A stretch of 64,000 nt of DNA from Shinella zoogloeoides. Lineage in GTDB: Bacteria > Pseudomonadota > Alphaproteobacteria > Rhizobiales > Rhizobiaceae. The notes under the pieces were generated by a model. The model was given only the letters and a program-made list of their open reading frames with translations, was not told where the DNA came from and did not search any database. The DNA is taken from positions 487,334-551,333 of the forward strand of contig NZ_QNUJ01000002.1 of the NCBI RefSeq assembly GCF_003574625.1, read 5' to 3'. A program made the translations under genes and the position numbers. Positions 44,169 through 52,915 of the stretch are shown one piece after another (the first letter of the stretch is position 1; the number at the start of each line of letters is the position of its first letter).

Positions 44169-46606
44169 CCCTGCCTTCCCATGCCGCTATCGTCATCATT
44201 GGTGGCGGCATCATCGGCTGCTCGACGGCCTTTCATCTCGCGCGCGACCATAAGGCGGATGTCATTCTTCTGGAGCAGGAGGCCCTGACCTCCGGCTCCA
44301 CCTGGCATGCCGCCGGTCTTGTCGGCCAGTTGCGCTCGTCGGCTTCGATCACCCGCGTGCTGAAATATTCGGTCGATCTCTACAAGGATCTCGAACACCA
44401 GACCGGCGTTGCGACAGGCTGGAAGATGACGGGCTGCCTTCGGCTCGCGACGAACCGGGATCGCTGGACGGAGTTCCGCCGCCTTGCCACGACGGCGGGA
44501 AGCTTCGGCATGGACATGCACCTGCTGTCGCCGGAAGACGTGAAGGCCCTCTGGCCTCTGATGGAGGTCGGCGACCTCGTGGGCGCAAGCTTCCTGCCGA
44601 CGGACGGGCAGGCGAGCCCATCCGATATCACGCAGTCGCTTGCCAAGGGCGCCCGCATGCATGGCGCGAAGATCTTCGAGCACGTGCGCGTCACCGGCTT
44701 CGATCTGCAGGATGGGCGAATCCACAAGGTGCGCACGACGATGGGGGATATTGCCTGCGAGACGGTGGTCAACTGCGCGGGGCAATGGGCAAGGCAGGTC
44801 GGGGCGATGGCGGGCGTCAATGTGCCTCTCCAACCGGTGAAGCACCAGTATATCATCACCGAGCGGCTTCCGGGGCTCGCCACGGATGCGCCCACTGTGC
44901 GCGATCCGGATCGGCGTACCTATTTCAAGGAGGAAGTCGGCGGCCTGGTCATGGGTGGCTATGAGCCGAACCCACAGGCCTGGACGACCGGCGACGTGCC
45001 CGCCGATTGGGCCTTTCGGCTGTTCGATGACGACTACGATCATTTCGAACAGCATATGGTCGAGGCGATCGCCCGGGTGCCGGCGCTGGGGAATGTCGGC
45101 GTCAGGCAGATGATCAACGGCGCGGAGAGCTTCACGCCCGACGGCAACTTCATTCTGGGGGCTGCGCCGGAATGCCGGAACATGTTCGTCGGGGCGGGTT
45201 TCAACGCCTTCGGCATCGCCTCCGGCGGCGGGGCAGGGTGGGTGCTGGCCCAGTGGATCGTCGACGGGGAGGCGCCGCTCGATCTCTGGTCTGTCGATAT
45301 CCGCAGGTTCAGCGATCTGCACAGGGATCGGCAATGGGTGCTCGACCGCACGCTGGAAGCCTATGGGAAGCACTATGCGATCGCCTATCCGCATGAGGAA
45401 TACGAGAGCGGCCGCCCGCGTATCGTCTCGCCGCTCTATGATCGCTTGAGAGGGCAGGGCGCAGTCTTTGGCTCGAAGCTCGGTTGGGAGCGGCCGAACT
45501 GGTTTGCGCCGCAGGGAGTGGCGGCGAGGGACGTCTATTCCATGGGCCGGCAGAATTGGTTTACCGCCGTAAACTCGGAGCATCGGCACGTGCGCGAAGC
45601 GGTCGGTATTTTCGATCAGTCGTCTTTTGCCAAATATGAGATGAGGGGGCCGGATGCCGTGAAGGCCCTCGACTGGATTTGCGCCAATGACATTTCAAAG
45701 CCGGCAGGCGGCATCACCTATACGCAGCTTCTCAACAGCCGCGGCGGCATTGCCGCGGACCTGACGGTCGCGCGGCTGTCGGACGATGCATTCTATATCG
45801 TGACGGGCACCGGCTTTCGCACGCATGACCTTGGATGGATAGCGGACCATATTCCGGCAGGCTCCGATGTCACGCTCCATGATGTGACGGAAGAGTATGG
45901 CGTGCTCTCACTGATGGGGCCGAAGGCGCGGACGGTGCTTGCGGCGGTTACGGATGCGGATGTGTCCAACGCCGGTTTTCCCTTCGGCCATGTGCGGGAA
46001 ATTGCGATAGCCGGTCATACCGTCCGCGCATTGCGCGTCACCTATGTCGGGGAACTCGGATGGGAGTTGCACATGCCGATGGACGCTTTGAGCGATGTCT
46101 TCGACGTGCTGATGAAGACGGGGACGTCATCCGATATCCGGCCTGTCGGCTATCGCGCGCTTGAATCGCTTCGTCTCGAAAAGGGATATCGGGCTTGGGG
46201 AGCGGATATCACGCCGAACGATACGCCCTTCGAGGCCGGTCTCGGCTGGGCGGTGAAGTTGCGCGAGAAGGGAGACTTTCTCGGCCGCTCTGCGCTGGAG
46301 GCCGCAAAGGATCAACCGCAAAGAAAGGCCTTCGTCGGCTTTACGGTTGACGACCCGAACATCGTCCTTCTCGGCCGCGAGACGATCCTGCGAAACGGTG
46401 AGCCGGTGGGATATCTCACAAGTGGGGGATATGGCGACACGATCCGCAAGGGCATCGGCTACGGCTATGTCTGCCGCTCGGAAGGCGTGGACGATGCCTT
46501 CCTGAAAGACGGCGTTTACGAGCTCGTCGTCGCGATGGAGCGCACACCTGCGACCATTCACTTGGAGCCGCTGTACGATCCGCTGGGCCTGCGGGTGAGA
46601 GGTTGA
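44165..46606 (+). CDS. Dimethylglycine/sarcosine dehydrogenase-like flavoenzyme
   Basis: An 813-residue two-part enzyme. The first 430 residues are an FAD oxidoreductase (IGGGIIGCSTAFHLA near 12-26, STWHAAGLVGQLRS with the His that often binds FAD covalently, GFNAFGIASGGGAGW). The second part (about 440-813) is a folate-binding GcvT domain (SLMGPKARTVLA, YVGELGWELHMP, EKGYRAWGADIT). This layout demethylates N-methyl amino acids with tetrahydrofolate as acceptor. Exact substrate is open. The gene contains a parS-like palindrome at 45559, using rare GTA AAC codons. Confidence 0.9.
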   Translation: MTLPSHAAIVIIGGGIIGCSTAFHLARDHKADVILLEQEALTSGSTWHAAGLVGQLRSSASITRVLKYSVDLYKDLEHQTGVATGWKMTGCLRLATNRDRWTEFRRLATTAGSFGMDMHLLSPEDVKALWPLMEVGDLVGASFLPTDGQASPSDITQSLAKGARMHGAKIFEHVRVTGFDLQDGRIHKVRTTMGDIACETVVNCAGQWARQVGAMAGVNVPLQPVKHQYIITERLPGLATDAPTVRDPDRRTYFKEEVGGLVMGGYEPNPQAWTTGDVPADWAFRLFDDDYDHFEQHMVEAIARVPALGNVGVRQMINGAESFTPDGNFILGAAPECRNMFVGAGFNAFGIASGGGAGWVLAQWIVDGEAPLDLWSVDIRRFSDLHRDRQWVLDRTLEAYGKHYAIAYPHEEYESGRPRIVSPLYDRLRGQGAVFGSKLGWERPNWFAPQGVAARDVYSMGRQNWFTAVNSEHRHVREAVGIFDQSSFAKYEMRGPDAVKALDWICANDISKPAGGITYTQLLNSRGGIAADLTVARLSDDAFYIVTGTGFRTHDLGWIADHIPAGSDVTLHDVTEEYGVLSLMGPKARTVLAAVTDADVSNAGFPFGHVREIAIAGHTVRALRVTYVGELGWELHMPMDALSDVFDVLMKTGTSSDIRPVGYRALESLRLEKGYRAWGADITPNDTPFEAGLGWAVKLREKGDFLGRSALEAAKDQPQRKAFVGFTVDDPNIVLLGRETILRNGEPVGYLTSGGYGDTIRKGIGYGYVCRSEGVDDAFLKDGVYELVVAMERTPATIHLEPLYDPLGLRVRG
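45559..45574. other. parS-like palindrome 2 inside a coding sequence
   Basis: GTTTACCGCCGTAAAC is the exact reverse complement of the site at 42257 and fits GTTNNCNNNNGNNAAC. It lies within the flavoenzyme gene, in the codons for Trp-Phe-Thr-Ala-Val-Asn. Use of GTA, rare in this GC-rich DNA, suggests that the DNA sequence itself is kept. Confidence 0.65.
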
Positions 46607-47052
46607 GGATGATGAATGGCCGTTTGTTGCAGGCGGCCAGATCTGTCTTTCCGGTGGCATGACGAGCAGGAGAGGGCAGTAACCGTTGGCGGTAGCGCTA
46701 CCGCTGATCATCCTTGCTCGCTACTATAGAAAGCAACTGGACTATTCAGTGCTTTGCCTCTGGTGGCGAACCGATAGCGCTCCATGAGGTGCCTGATGGC
46801 CGGGCATATCGACGATCTCGCAAACCCTTATATGGACGGAAGTCTATCAATCGTTCGTAAACGTCTCTATGGTGTCATTAGCGGAACGAGGTGAGTCGGA
46901 GCGTGTGAATTTACACGGTCTCACCGACGGGAACGGCCACTGCACGCCGAGATCCGAGTATCCCCTCTCATTATTCCTGGTCCTCTTCTCAGCGAAACCT
47001 CATGTGGTGAACGTTATCGCCCACATAGCGTTCGCTTGGAAAATCGTTTACC
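46607..47052. other. 446-base non-coding region with a perfect 16-base palindrome
   Basis: No convincing gene lies here, and base composition is less GC-rich than the surroundings. A small GGCCG/CGGCC hairpin (46618-46638) follows the flavoenzyme stop and may end its transcript. A perfect 16-base palindrome GCGGTAGCGCTACCGC spans 46689-46704. The rest holds no recognisable motif. Confidence 0.5.
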
Positions 47053-48180
47053 ATGAATTCAATGCGTTACGATCTTGCGAAATTGCCTATCCAACGCCTG
47101 CTTCAGCCGCTTTCTGACGCGGAAGTGGCGCTGGCGCGCCTCGATGAGCGAGTTGCCCGCTCCCCGGTCGGTCAGGGATGGATCGAGCGCATGCATTTCA
47201 CGGATGCCTGCGCATCGCTCTGGGTCGATGGTGAACTCGTCCATCTCGAGGATCTCGTCCTGCATGATGCGGCGCATGACGTTCGCGCTCCCACCCATGA
47301 ATTGACCATCGCATCCGACGTCCTCAGAACCCGGCGCCGTATCGCCGCGCAGCCGGCCGATTGGGCCTTGTCGGCGCAAGGCCTGAACAACCTTTGCAGG
47401 GCAGGTGCCGCCGATGGAGGCCAGCCAGTCCGTGATGGCGGGGGAGGGGCGGCGGATGTTGTAGCGGTGGCGCAAGGGAATGACGATGTCGGCGAGGATA
47501 TGTCGGATCCGTTGGCCCGCGAGCTTGCGGCGATCGATGCCTTGCTGGCGCGGTCGGAGGCGATGATGGCGGAGACGAAGGCTTCCGGTCGCGTGCGTGA
47601 GCGGGAGGCGCTCGTCTACGAGGCGGATTGGGATGAGGATGCGCGTCTGGAGGAATGGCGCGCCGTGCTGGCCGAGATCGGCAATTTGCCGCCGGTGCTG
47701 CAGGCGGTGCTCGCCCTCGATGCGTGGAATGTTCTCGGCGTCCTGCAGCATGGGGCCTGGCTCGGCCGGCAGCTTGCCGGCAGCATATTGCGCCAAGCCG
47801 CACTTACCACCGGCGCCCATCTCGCGGCCTTCAATCTCGGCCTGAAGAGCATTCCTGTCGATCGGCGCCGGCACGCCGATCGCGACATCAGGATTTCGGC
47901 CATGCTGCATGCCCTTGGCGCGGCCGCGGAACTGGGGCTGAAGGAGCATGACCGGTTGACGCTGGCGCGCACCATGATGGAGCGCAAGCTCGTCGGGCGG
48001 CGGACGTCTTCGAACCTGCCCGGCCTCATCGATCTGGTCCTGGCACGGCCGATGATTTCGGCCGGCATGGTCGCCGGGGCGCTCGACGTCACCCCGCAGG
48101 CGGCCTTGCGCATCATCCGCGAACTCGGGCTGCGCGAGATGACGGGCAGGGGGCGTTTTCGCGCCTGGGGTGTCGTCTAG
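47053..48180 (+). CDS. RHE_PE00001-family (DUF1612 and HTH) plasmid protein
   Basis: A 375-residue protein resembling the RHE_PE00001 family often found near repABC operons on rhizobial plasmids. The N-terminal part (MHFTDACASLWVDGELVHLE, VLHDAAHDVRAPTHELTIAS) is the conserved DUF1612-like region. The middle (about 115-160) is low complexity and acidic. The C-terminal 60 residues form a helix-turn-helix (LARPMISAGMVAGALDVTPQ then AALRIIRELGLREMTGRG). DNA binding is likely; the biological role is not known. The fold echoes Fic-like N-terminal wing proteins, which I cannot confirm. Confidence 0.78.
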   Translation: MNSMRYDLAKLPIQRLLQPLSDAEVALARLDERVARSPVGQGWIERMHFTDACASLWVDGELVHLEDLVLHDAAHDVRAPTHELTIASDVLRTRRRIAAQPADWALSAQGLNNLCRAGAADGGQPVRDGGGGAADVVAVAQGNDDVGEDMSDPLARELAAIDALLARSEAMMAETKASGRVREREALVYEADWDEDARLEEWRAVLAEIGNLPPVLQAVLALDAWNVLGVLQHGAWLGRQLAGSILRQAALTTGAHLAAFNLGLKSIPVDRRRHADRDIRISAMLHALGAAAELGLKEHDRLTLARTMMERKLVGRRTSSNLPGLIDLVLARPMISAGMVAGALDVTPQAALRIIRELGLREMTGRGRFRAWGVV

Positions 48181-48293
48181 GTGCGCGGCCGTATTGCACG
48201 ATACGGCAGATACGGTGCTGGACAGAGAGGTTACCGGCTCTCCCGTCGTTCATGCGGGTGGTCTCGGTAGAGACGATTTGTGATGCGTTCTTT

Positions 48294-49190
48294 TCAACCG
48301 CGCTGCTTGAAGAGAGAGACGATCCAGTCAACAAACACGCGCACGCGCGGCGAAAGCTGCCGGTTGCGCGGGTAGAGGAGCGAGACCGGCGTGCTCGTGG
48401 GCGGAAAGTCCGCAAGCACTTCGACGAGATCTCCCGCCGTAATCGCCACCTCCGCATGATAGCGGGGAATCTGGATCAGGCCGAGACCAAGCCTGGCGGC
48501 GGCGACATAGCTTTCGGCCGCATTTACCGAAACGGTGGCGGGCAGGACGATCTCCCGCAAGCCTCCACCCACGATGAACTCGAGCGGCAGCACGCTGCCT
48601 GTGGCGCTGGAGCGAAAGCCGATCATCTGGTGGCCGTCGAGCGCATCGGGATGCTGCGGCGTGCCGTGGCGGGCGATATAGGCCGGGGCGGCCAGCGTGA
48701 CCTCGTCGAGCATGGCGACCGTTCGTCCCACCATGTCGCTATCCTGCGGCGCGCCGACCCGCAGGACGCAGTCGATGCCTTCGCGGACGAGATCGACCAG
48801 GCGATCCCCCTCGCTCATATAGATTTCGATGTCGGGATATCGGATGAGGAAGTCGGGCAGGTTCGGCAAGACGAAGTGGCGCGCGAGCGTGCCGTGGACA
48901 TCGACGCGCAGCAGCCCCTTCGGCTTTGCGCCGGCAAACGCGCCCTCCGCATCCTCGATATCGGAAAGGATCGCGAGGCAACGGCGGTAATAGGCCTCCC
49001 CGTCCAGCGTCGGACTGACATGGCGCGTCGTGCGCTGGAGGAGCTGAACGCCGAGGCGTGCTTCCAGATCCTTCACTGCATCGCTCACCGTCGATCGCGG
49101 CAGTCCCGTATCTTCCGCTGCAAGGGTGAAGCTGCGGCGCTCGACGACGCGGGTGAAGACCCGCATGGCTTCCAGCTTGTCCATTTCCAT
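48294..49190 (-). CDS. LysR-type regulator divergent from an SDR gene
   Basis: A 298-residue LysR regulator: helix-turn-helix about 5-62 (SFTLAAEDTGLPRSTVSDAV) and effector domain about 88-295. It belongs to the AaeR/DmlR-like group with a short LRVDVHGTLARHFV start of the effector domain. It is divergent from the short-chain dehydrogenase gene, 114 bases away, and probably controls it. Confidence 0.93.
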   Translation of the reverse strand: MEMDKLEAMRVFTRVVERRSFTLAAEDTGLPRSTVSDAVKDLEARLGVQLLQRTTRHVSPTLDGEAYYRRCLAILSDIEDAEGAFAGAKPKGLLRVDVHGTLARHFVLPNLPDFLIRYPDIEIYMSEGDRLVDLVREGIDCVLRVGAPQDSDMVGRTVAMLDEVTLAAPAYIARHGTPQHPDALDGHQMIGFRSSATGSVLPLEFIVGGGLREIVLPATVSVNAAESYVAAARLGLGLIQIPRYHAEVAITAGDLVEVLADFPPTSTPVSLLYPRNRQLSPRVRVFVDWIVSLFKQRG

Positions 49191-49304
49191 TGTTCTCTTA
49201 CTTCGGAAAGTGAAGCCGGATAATGGCCGATTATCCGCATTTCAGAAAGTGGCAATGTCTCCTTCATCGAACACACGCGTTGCGAAAAACCGAAGGAGAA
49301 GAGC

Positions 49305-50045
49305 ATGTCCACGAACCAGAACAAGGTTGCCCTCGTCACCGGGGCATCGCGCGGGATCGGCGCGGCCATTGCCGAGCGGCTCGGCAGGGACGGCTTCAGC
49401 GTCATCGTCAACTATGCCGGCAATGCGAGCGCCGCCGAAGGCGTCGTGCGCAGGATCGAGCAGGCCGGCGGCAAGGCCGTCATCGCGCAGGGCGACGTTT
49501 CCGATGCGCAGGCCGTGCGCCGCCTTTTCGACAGCGCCGAAGCCGCCTATGTCGGTGTCGACGTGCTGGTGAACAATGCCGGCGTCATGATGCTCTCGCC
49601 GCTGGCCGACGCGGATGATGCCCATTTTACCCGTCAGATCGATGTCAACCTCAAGGGCACCTTCAACACGCTGCGCGAGGCGGCAAGGCGTCTGCGCAAC
49701 GGTGGACGCGTCGTCAATTTCTCGACCAGCGTCGTCGGCCTGAAGCTTGAGACCTATGGTGTCTATGCGGCGACCAAGGCGGCGGTGGAAACCTTGACCG
49801 CGATCATGGCCAAGGAGATGCGCAGCCGCGGCATCACCGTCAATGCCATCGCACCTGGCCCGACGGCCACCGACCTCTTTCTCAACGGCAAGTCGGACGA
49901 GCTGGTCGAACGCATGGCGAAGATGAACCCGTTGGAGCGCCTCGGCACGCCGGAGGACATCGCCGCCGCCGTCGCCTTCCTCGCCGGGCCGGACGGTGGC
50001 TGGATCAACGGCCAGACACTCCGCGCCAATGGCGGCATGATCTGA
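49305..50045 (+). CDS. Short-chain dehydrogenase/reductase
   Basis: A 246-residue classical SDR. It has the cofactor motif TGASRGIG (about 12-19), NNAG near 88, the catalytic Ser in NFSTSVVG and YxxxK as YAATK near 152, ending GQTLRANGGMI. An Asn-Tyr after the second strand (IVNYAG) favours NADP(H). It resembles 3-oxoacyl-ACP-reductase-like enzymes but the substrate is unknown. It pairs with the divergent LysR gene. Confidence 0.93.
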   Translation: MSTNQNKVALVTGASRGIGAAIAERLGRDGFSVIVNYAGNASAAEGVVRRIEQAGGKAVIAQGDVSDAQAVRRLFDSAEAAYVGVDVLVNNAGVMMLSPLADADDAHFTRQIDVNLKGTFNTLREAARRLRNGGRVVNFSTSVVGLKLETYGVYAATKAAVETLTAIMAKEMRSRGITVNAIAPGPTATDLFLNGKSDELVERMAKMNPLERLGTPEDIAAAVAFLAGPDGGWINGQTLRANGGMI

Positions 50046-50444
50046 CCGTCGCACGGCGGCTGGCGTTGCCGGCCGCCACCGGCGCCGATTTCTGCGAGGG
50101 CATCAATGCCGTGGGCTTCTTGCGTTAGGCTCGCGTACCACTGTAACTTTAATACGTATCCTTGTTTTGCATACGATGATTTTGAGCATGCTAGCCTGAC
50201 TCAGGCTTCTTGCCATTTCAGAATCTCCCGTAACTTTGCAGGCCATACTCCCTTGGTTCGCTGGAATTACCGCTGCCAGAACCACTCTCGGTGGAGAAAT
50301 TTGGTATCAAGCTTCGGCTTATATGTAATCAAATCACAATTGACATTGCATACAATATGGCCGTAGCGTGTCATCGCGAAGGGCGGAGGAGCCCTTCTTG
50401 CATGATACGAATTCCCGACATCACCCGAGCCAGCGAGAACGCCG
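50046..50444. other. 399-base non-coding region upstream of the cyclodeaminase gene
   Basis: This stretch is much A+T-richer than its neighbours between about 50110 and 50390 and has no credible gene. Two related elements, TTGCATACGAT (50167) and TTGCATACAAT (50346), lie 179 bases apart. The second is part of ATTGCATACAAT, close to the palindromes bound by FadR/VanR-type GntR regulators. A TTGACA overlaps it at 50340. Confidence 0.4.
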
Positions 50445-51467
50445 ATGGAAGCCGCTAACAGAACCGATCCGCGCACGACCCTCGTGCTTTCCCGGTCCGA
50501 GATCGAAGGGCTGGTCACCATGGCGGAGGTCATCGAGGCGGTGGAAGCGGCTCACGCCGACATGTCCAGCGGCAAGGCTGCGCAGCCGGCGGCCGTCGCG
50601 ATGAAGCTTCCCTCCGGCAGCGGGGCCTTCCTGGCAATGCCTGCGCTTGCCGACCGGCAGGGGCTTGCCGTGGTCAAGCTGCTCGCCGACATTCCCGACA
50701 ATCCGGGCCGCAGCCTTCCCATGCAGCGCTCGGTCGCGCTGCTCGTCTCGCAGGCGACCGGCGCGCCGGTGGCGATCTTCCATGGCCAGATTCCCACCCG
50801 CATCCGGACGGCCGCCGCGAGCGCTGTCGCCACGCGCCACCTGTCTCGTCCCGACAGCCGCGTGCTCGGGCTGATCGGTGCGGGCGACCTTGCCGTCGAG
50901 CATGTTCGCGCCATCCGGGAGGTGCGCGGGATCGAGCGCGTCGTGGTCTGGTCGCGCTCGGCCGCCACCGTCGCCCGCTTCATCGAACGCGTCGGCCGCG
51001 ATTGTCCCGAACTCGTGCTGGAGGGCGCCGCTTCGCCGGAGAATGTCTTCGCCGAGGCCGATATCGTCTGCACGCTGACCCCTTCCCGCGAGCCGCATGT
51101 GAAGGGCGCCTGGTTCAAGCCGGGCCAGCACATCAATGCCGTGGGCGCGCCGCCGCGCCCGGATCATCGCGAGATCGATTCCGCCGGCATGGCGAGGGGC
51201 CGCGTCTTCCTCGACAGCGTCCCGATGGCGATGCACGATTCCGGCGACCTGCTCCTTGCCATCGCCGACGGTGCGATCACCGCGGAACAGGCCGCGACCG
51301 AGATCGGCGACGTCATCACCGGTGCTGCTTTGGGCCGGACTTCGGCCGAAGAGATCACGCTGTTCAATTCCGTCGGCCTTGCCGTGCAGGACCTGGCGAT
51401 CGGCGACCTGATCGTGGCAAGAGCCCGCGAAAAGGGCATCGGCATGGAAATCGACCTTACGGCCTGA
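50445..51467 (+). CDS. Ornithine cyclodeaminase/mu-crystallin family protein
   Basis: A 340-residue NAD(P)-dependent enzyme. The Rossmann motif GLIGAGDLAVEHVRAI is near 144-159. The family catalytic stretch includes MKLPSGSGAFLAMPALADRQ near 53-72 and HINAVGAPPRPDHREID near 229-245. The family covers ornithine cyclodeaminase, alanine dehydrogenase and imine reductases, so the reaction is not fixed. It stands alone behind the A+T-rich spacer. The following 284 bases to 51751 hold nothing that I recognise. Confidence 0.87.
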   Translation: MEAANRTDPRTTLVLSRSEIEGLVTMAEVIEAVEAAHADMSSGKAAQPAAVAMKLPSGSGAFLAMPALADRQGLAVVKLLADIPDNPGRSLPMQRSVALLVSQATGAPVAIFHGQIPTRIRTAAASAVATRHLSRPDSRVLGLIGAGDLAVEHVRAIREVRGIERVVVWSRSAATVARFIERVGRDCPELVLEGAASPENVFAEADIVCTLTPSREPHVKGAWFKPGQHINAVGAPPRPDHREIDSAGMARGRVFLDSVPMAMHDSGDLLLAIADGAITAEQAATEIGDVITGAALGRTSAEEITLFNSVGLAVQDLAIGDLIVARAREKGIGMEIDLTA

Positions 51468-51751
51468 AGTCGGGATCGGCCCCGCTCTCGAAAGAGCCGG
51501 CCGATTTCCACCGCTCGCTGCCTATACTTCGGCCTTCCCGCCAACAACCTGACGGATCTTCTAACGATTCCGCCCTGCAGATCGCGCTGGTCCATTGCGT
51601 CGTTGAGGCGATGAACCTGGAGGCTCATTCTCGGGCGAAAGAATCCGCAGCATCGTTGTTCCCGTCCCTTGCCCGGTGCGACAACGAGGACCGGTTCCCG
51701 TATCTGTTCACGCCCCGGCGGGGCTGATATGACTGCCGGGGTGAGGGCAAG

Positions 51752-52144
51752 ATGAGAAAACGCGGGCAACGAGGCAGATCGGGCATGGTGGCAGTCGCTG
51801 TCGCCATCCTTCTCGCGTTGCAGGCTCTTCTCGGCTCCGCGGCCCTTGCCGCCCACGCCGCTACGCCCGCGCTGGACAGCTTCGGAAATCCGCTCTGCAT
51901 CACCGGTATCGAAGGCCATGCGCCCGAGCCGGGGCAGGACAGGGACCGTTCGCCGCTTCCCGATTGCTGCACGATCGCCTGCACGATGGCGCTTGGCTTC
52001 GTGCCGACGGACAGGGCTGCGGCGATCTTTTTCAATCCGCTCGTTCAGCCCTCGCAGCGCATCGTCGCAAGGAAGGTGCTGCATCTGCGGTCCATGCTGG
52101 ACCGCCTGCCGGGCAATCCGCGCGCGCCGCCGCTCGCCGCCTGA
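51752..52144 (+). CDS. DUF2946-like secreted protein of the copper module
   Basis: A 130-residue exported protein with a signal peptide or anchor (about 12-36) and a cysteine cluster LPDCCTIACTM near 69-79. The combination resembles DUF2946-type proteins found beside copper-handling genes. A Cys-rich site could bind copper in the periplasm; this is inferred. It lies 183 bases upstream of ycnI-like, in the same direction. Confidence 0.6.
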   Translation: MRKRGQRGRSGMVAVAVAILLALQALLGSAALAAHAATPALDSFGNPLCITGIEGHAPEPGQDRDRSPLPDCCTIACTMALGFVPTDRAAAIFFNPLVQPSQRIVARKVLHLRSMLDRLPGNPRAPPLAA

Positions 52145-52327
52145 TCGCCGAGCCACCACCGTCTTCTCCAGTCGCATGATCGATTCCGCCCGACGCGAAA
52201 GCGCCGGCAATCGGCGCGGCACGCGGAGGGCCATCGCCCTTCGGGCCCGAAGACGGCGCGTTCTTTCAGGAAAACATCCTTATTCCATTCCTTGCCGGCA
52301 GAGTGACCGGCAGCATCGGAGACCGAA

Positions 52328-52858
52328 ATGTTGAAACAGACCCTTGCCGCGACGGCTCTTCTCGTTCTCGGCGCATCCACCGCCCTTGCGCATGTCTCGC
52401 TGCAAGTGCGGGAAGCGCCGGTGGGCTCGACCTACCGGGCGATTTTCCAGGTGCCGCATGGCTGCGAAGGCAAGCCGACCCATGTCGTCCGCGTCAAGAT
52501 TCCTGAAGGGGTCATTGCCGTGAAGCCGCAGCCCAAGGCAGGATGGACCCTGGAGAAGGTCAAGGGCGCCTATGACAAGTCCTACGATTACTACGGCACC
52601 CCGACGAGCGAGGGCGTGAAGGAGATCGTTTGGAGCGGCGGCAGCCTCGGCGACGACGAATATGACGAGTTCGTGCTGCGCGTCTATCTCACGAAGGATT
52701 TGAAGGCGGGCGAAGCGCTCTATTTCCCCGTCGTGCAGGAATGCGGCGATGGCCTTGCCGAGCGCTGGATCGAAATCCCGGCGGAAGGCCAGTCGGCCGA
52801 CGACCTGGAACTGCCGGCGCCCGAGGTCAAGCTGCTGGAAGCGGTGGGCGGTCACTAA
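52328..52858 (+). CDS. YcnI-family copper-binding protein
   Basis: A 176-residue periplasmic protein of the YcnI (DUF1775) family. A signal peptide ends near residue 21 (STALAHVSL), leaving the mature N-terminal His that binds Cu(II) in YcnI. Other family parts are FQVPHGCEGKPTHVVRVKIP, a Trp in KAGWTLEKV and VVQECGDGLAERW. It is thought to act as a copper chaperone with CopC/CopD proteins, encoded directly downstream. Confidence 0.92.
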   Translation: MLKQTLAATALLVLGASTALAHVSLQVREAPVGSTYRAIFQVPHGCEGKPTHVVRVKIPEGVIAVKPQPKAGWTLEKVKGAYDKSYDYYGTPTSEGVKEIVWSGGSLGDDEYDEFVLRVYLTKDLKAGEALYFPVVQECGDGLAERWIEIPAEGQSADDLELPAPEVKLLEAVGGH

Positions 52859-52915
52859 GCGATGCGGGCTGGCGCCGCCGGGCGCCGGCCCGAACCGGAA
52901 ATTCGGAGGTTGACC

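Noticed and set aside
50106..50366. An 86-codon frame in the A+T-rich gap
   Set aside because: No ribosome site, atypical codon use and residue content, and it crosses putative regulatory elements.
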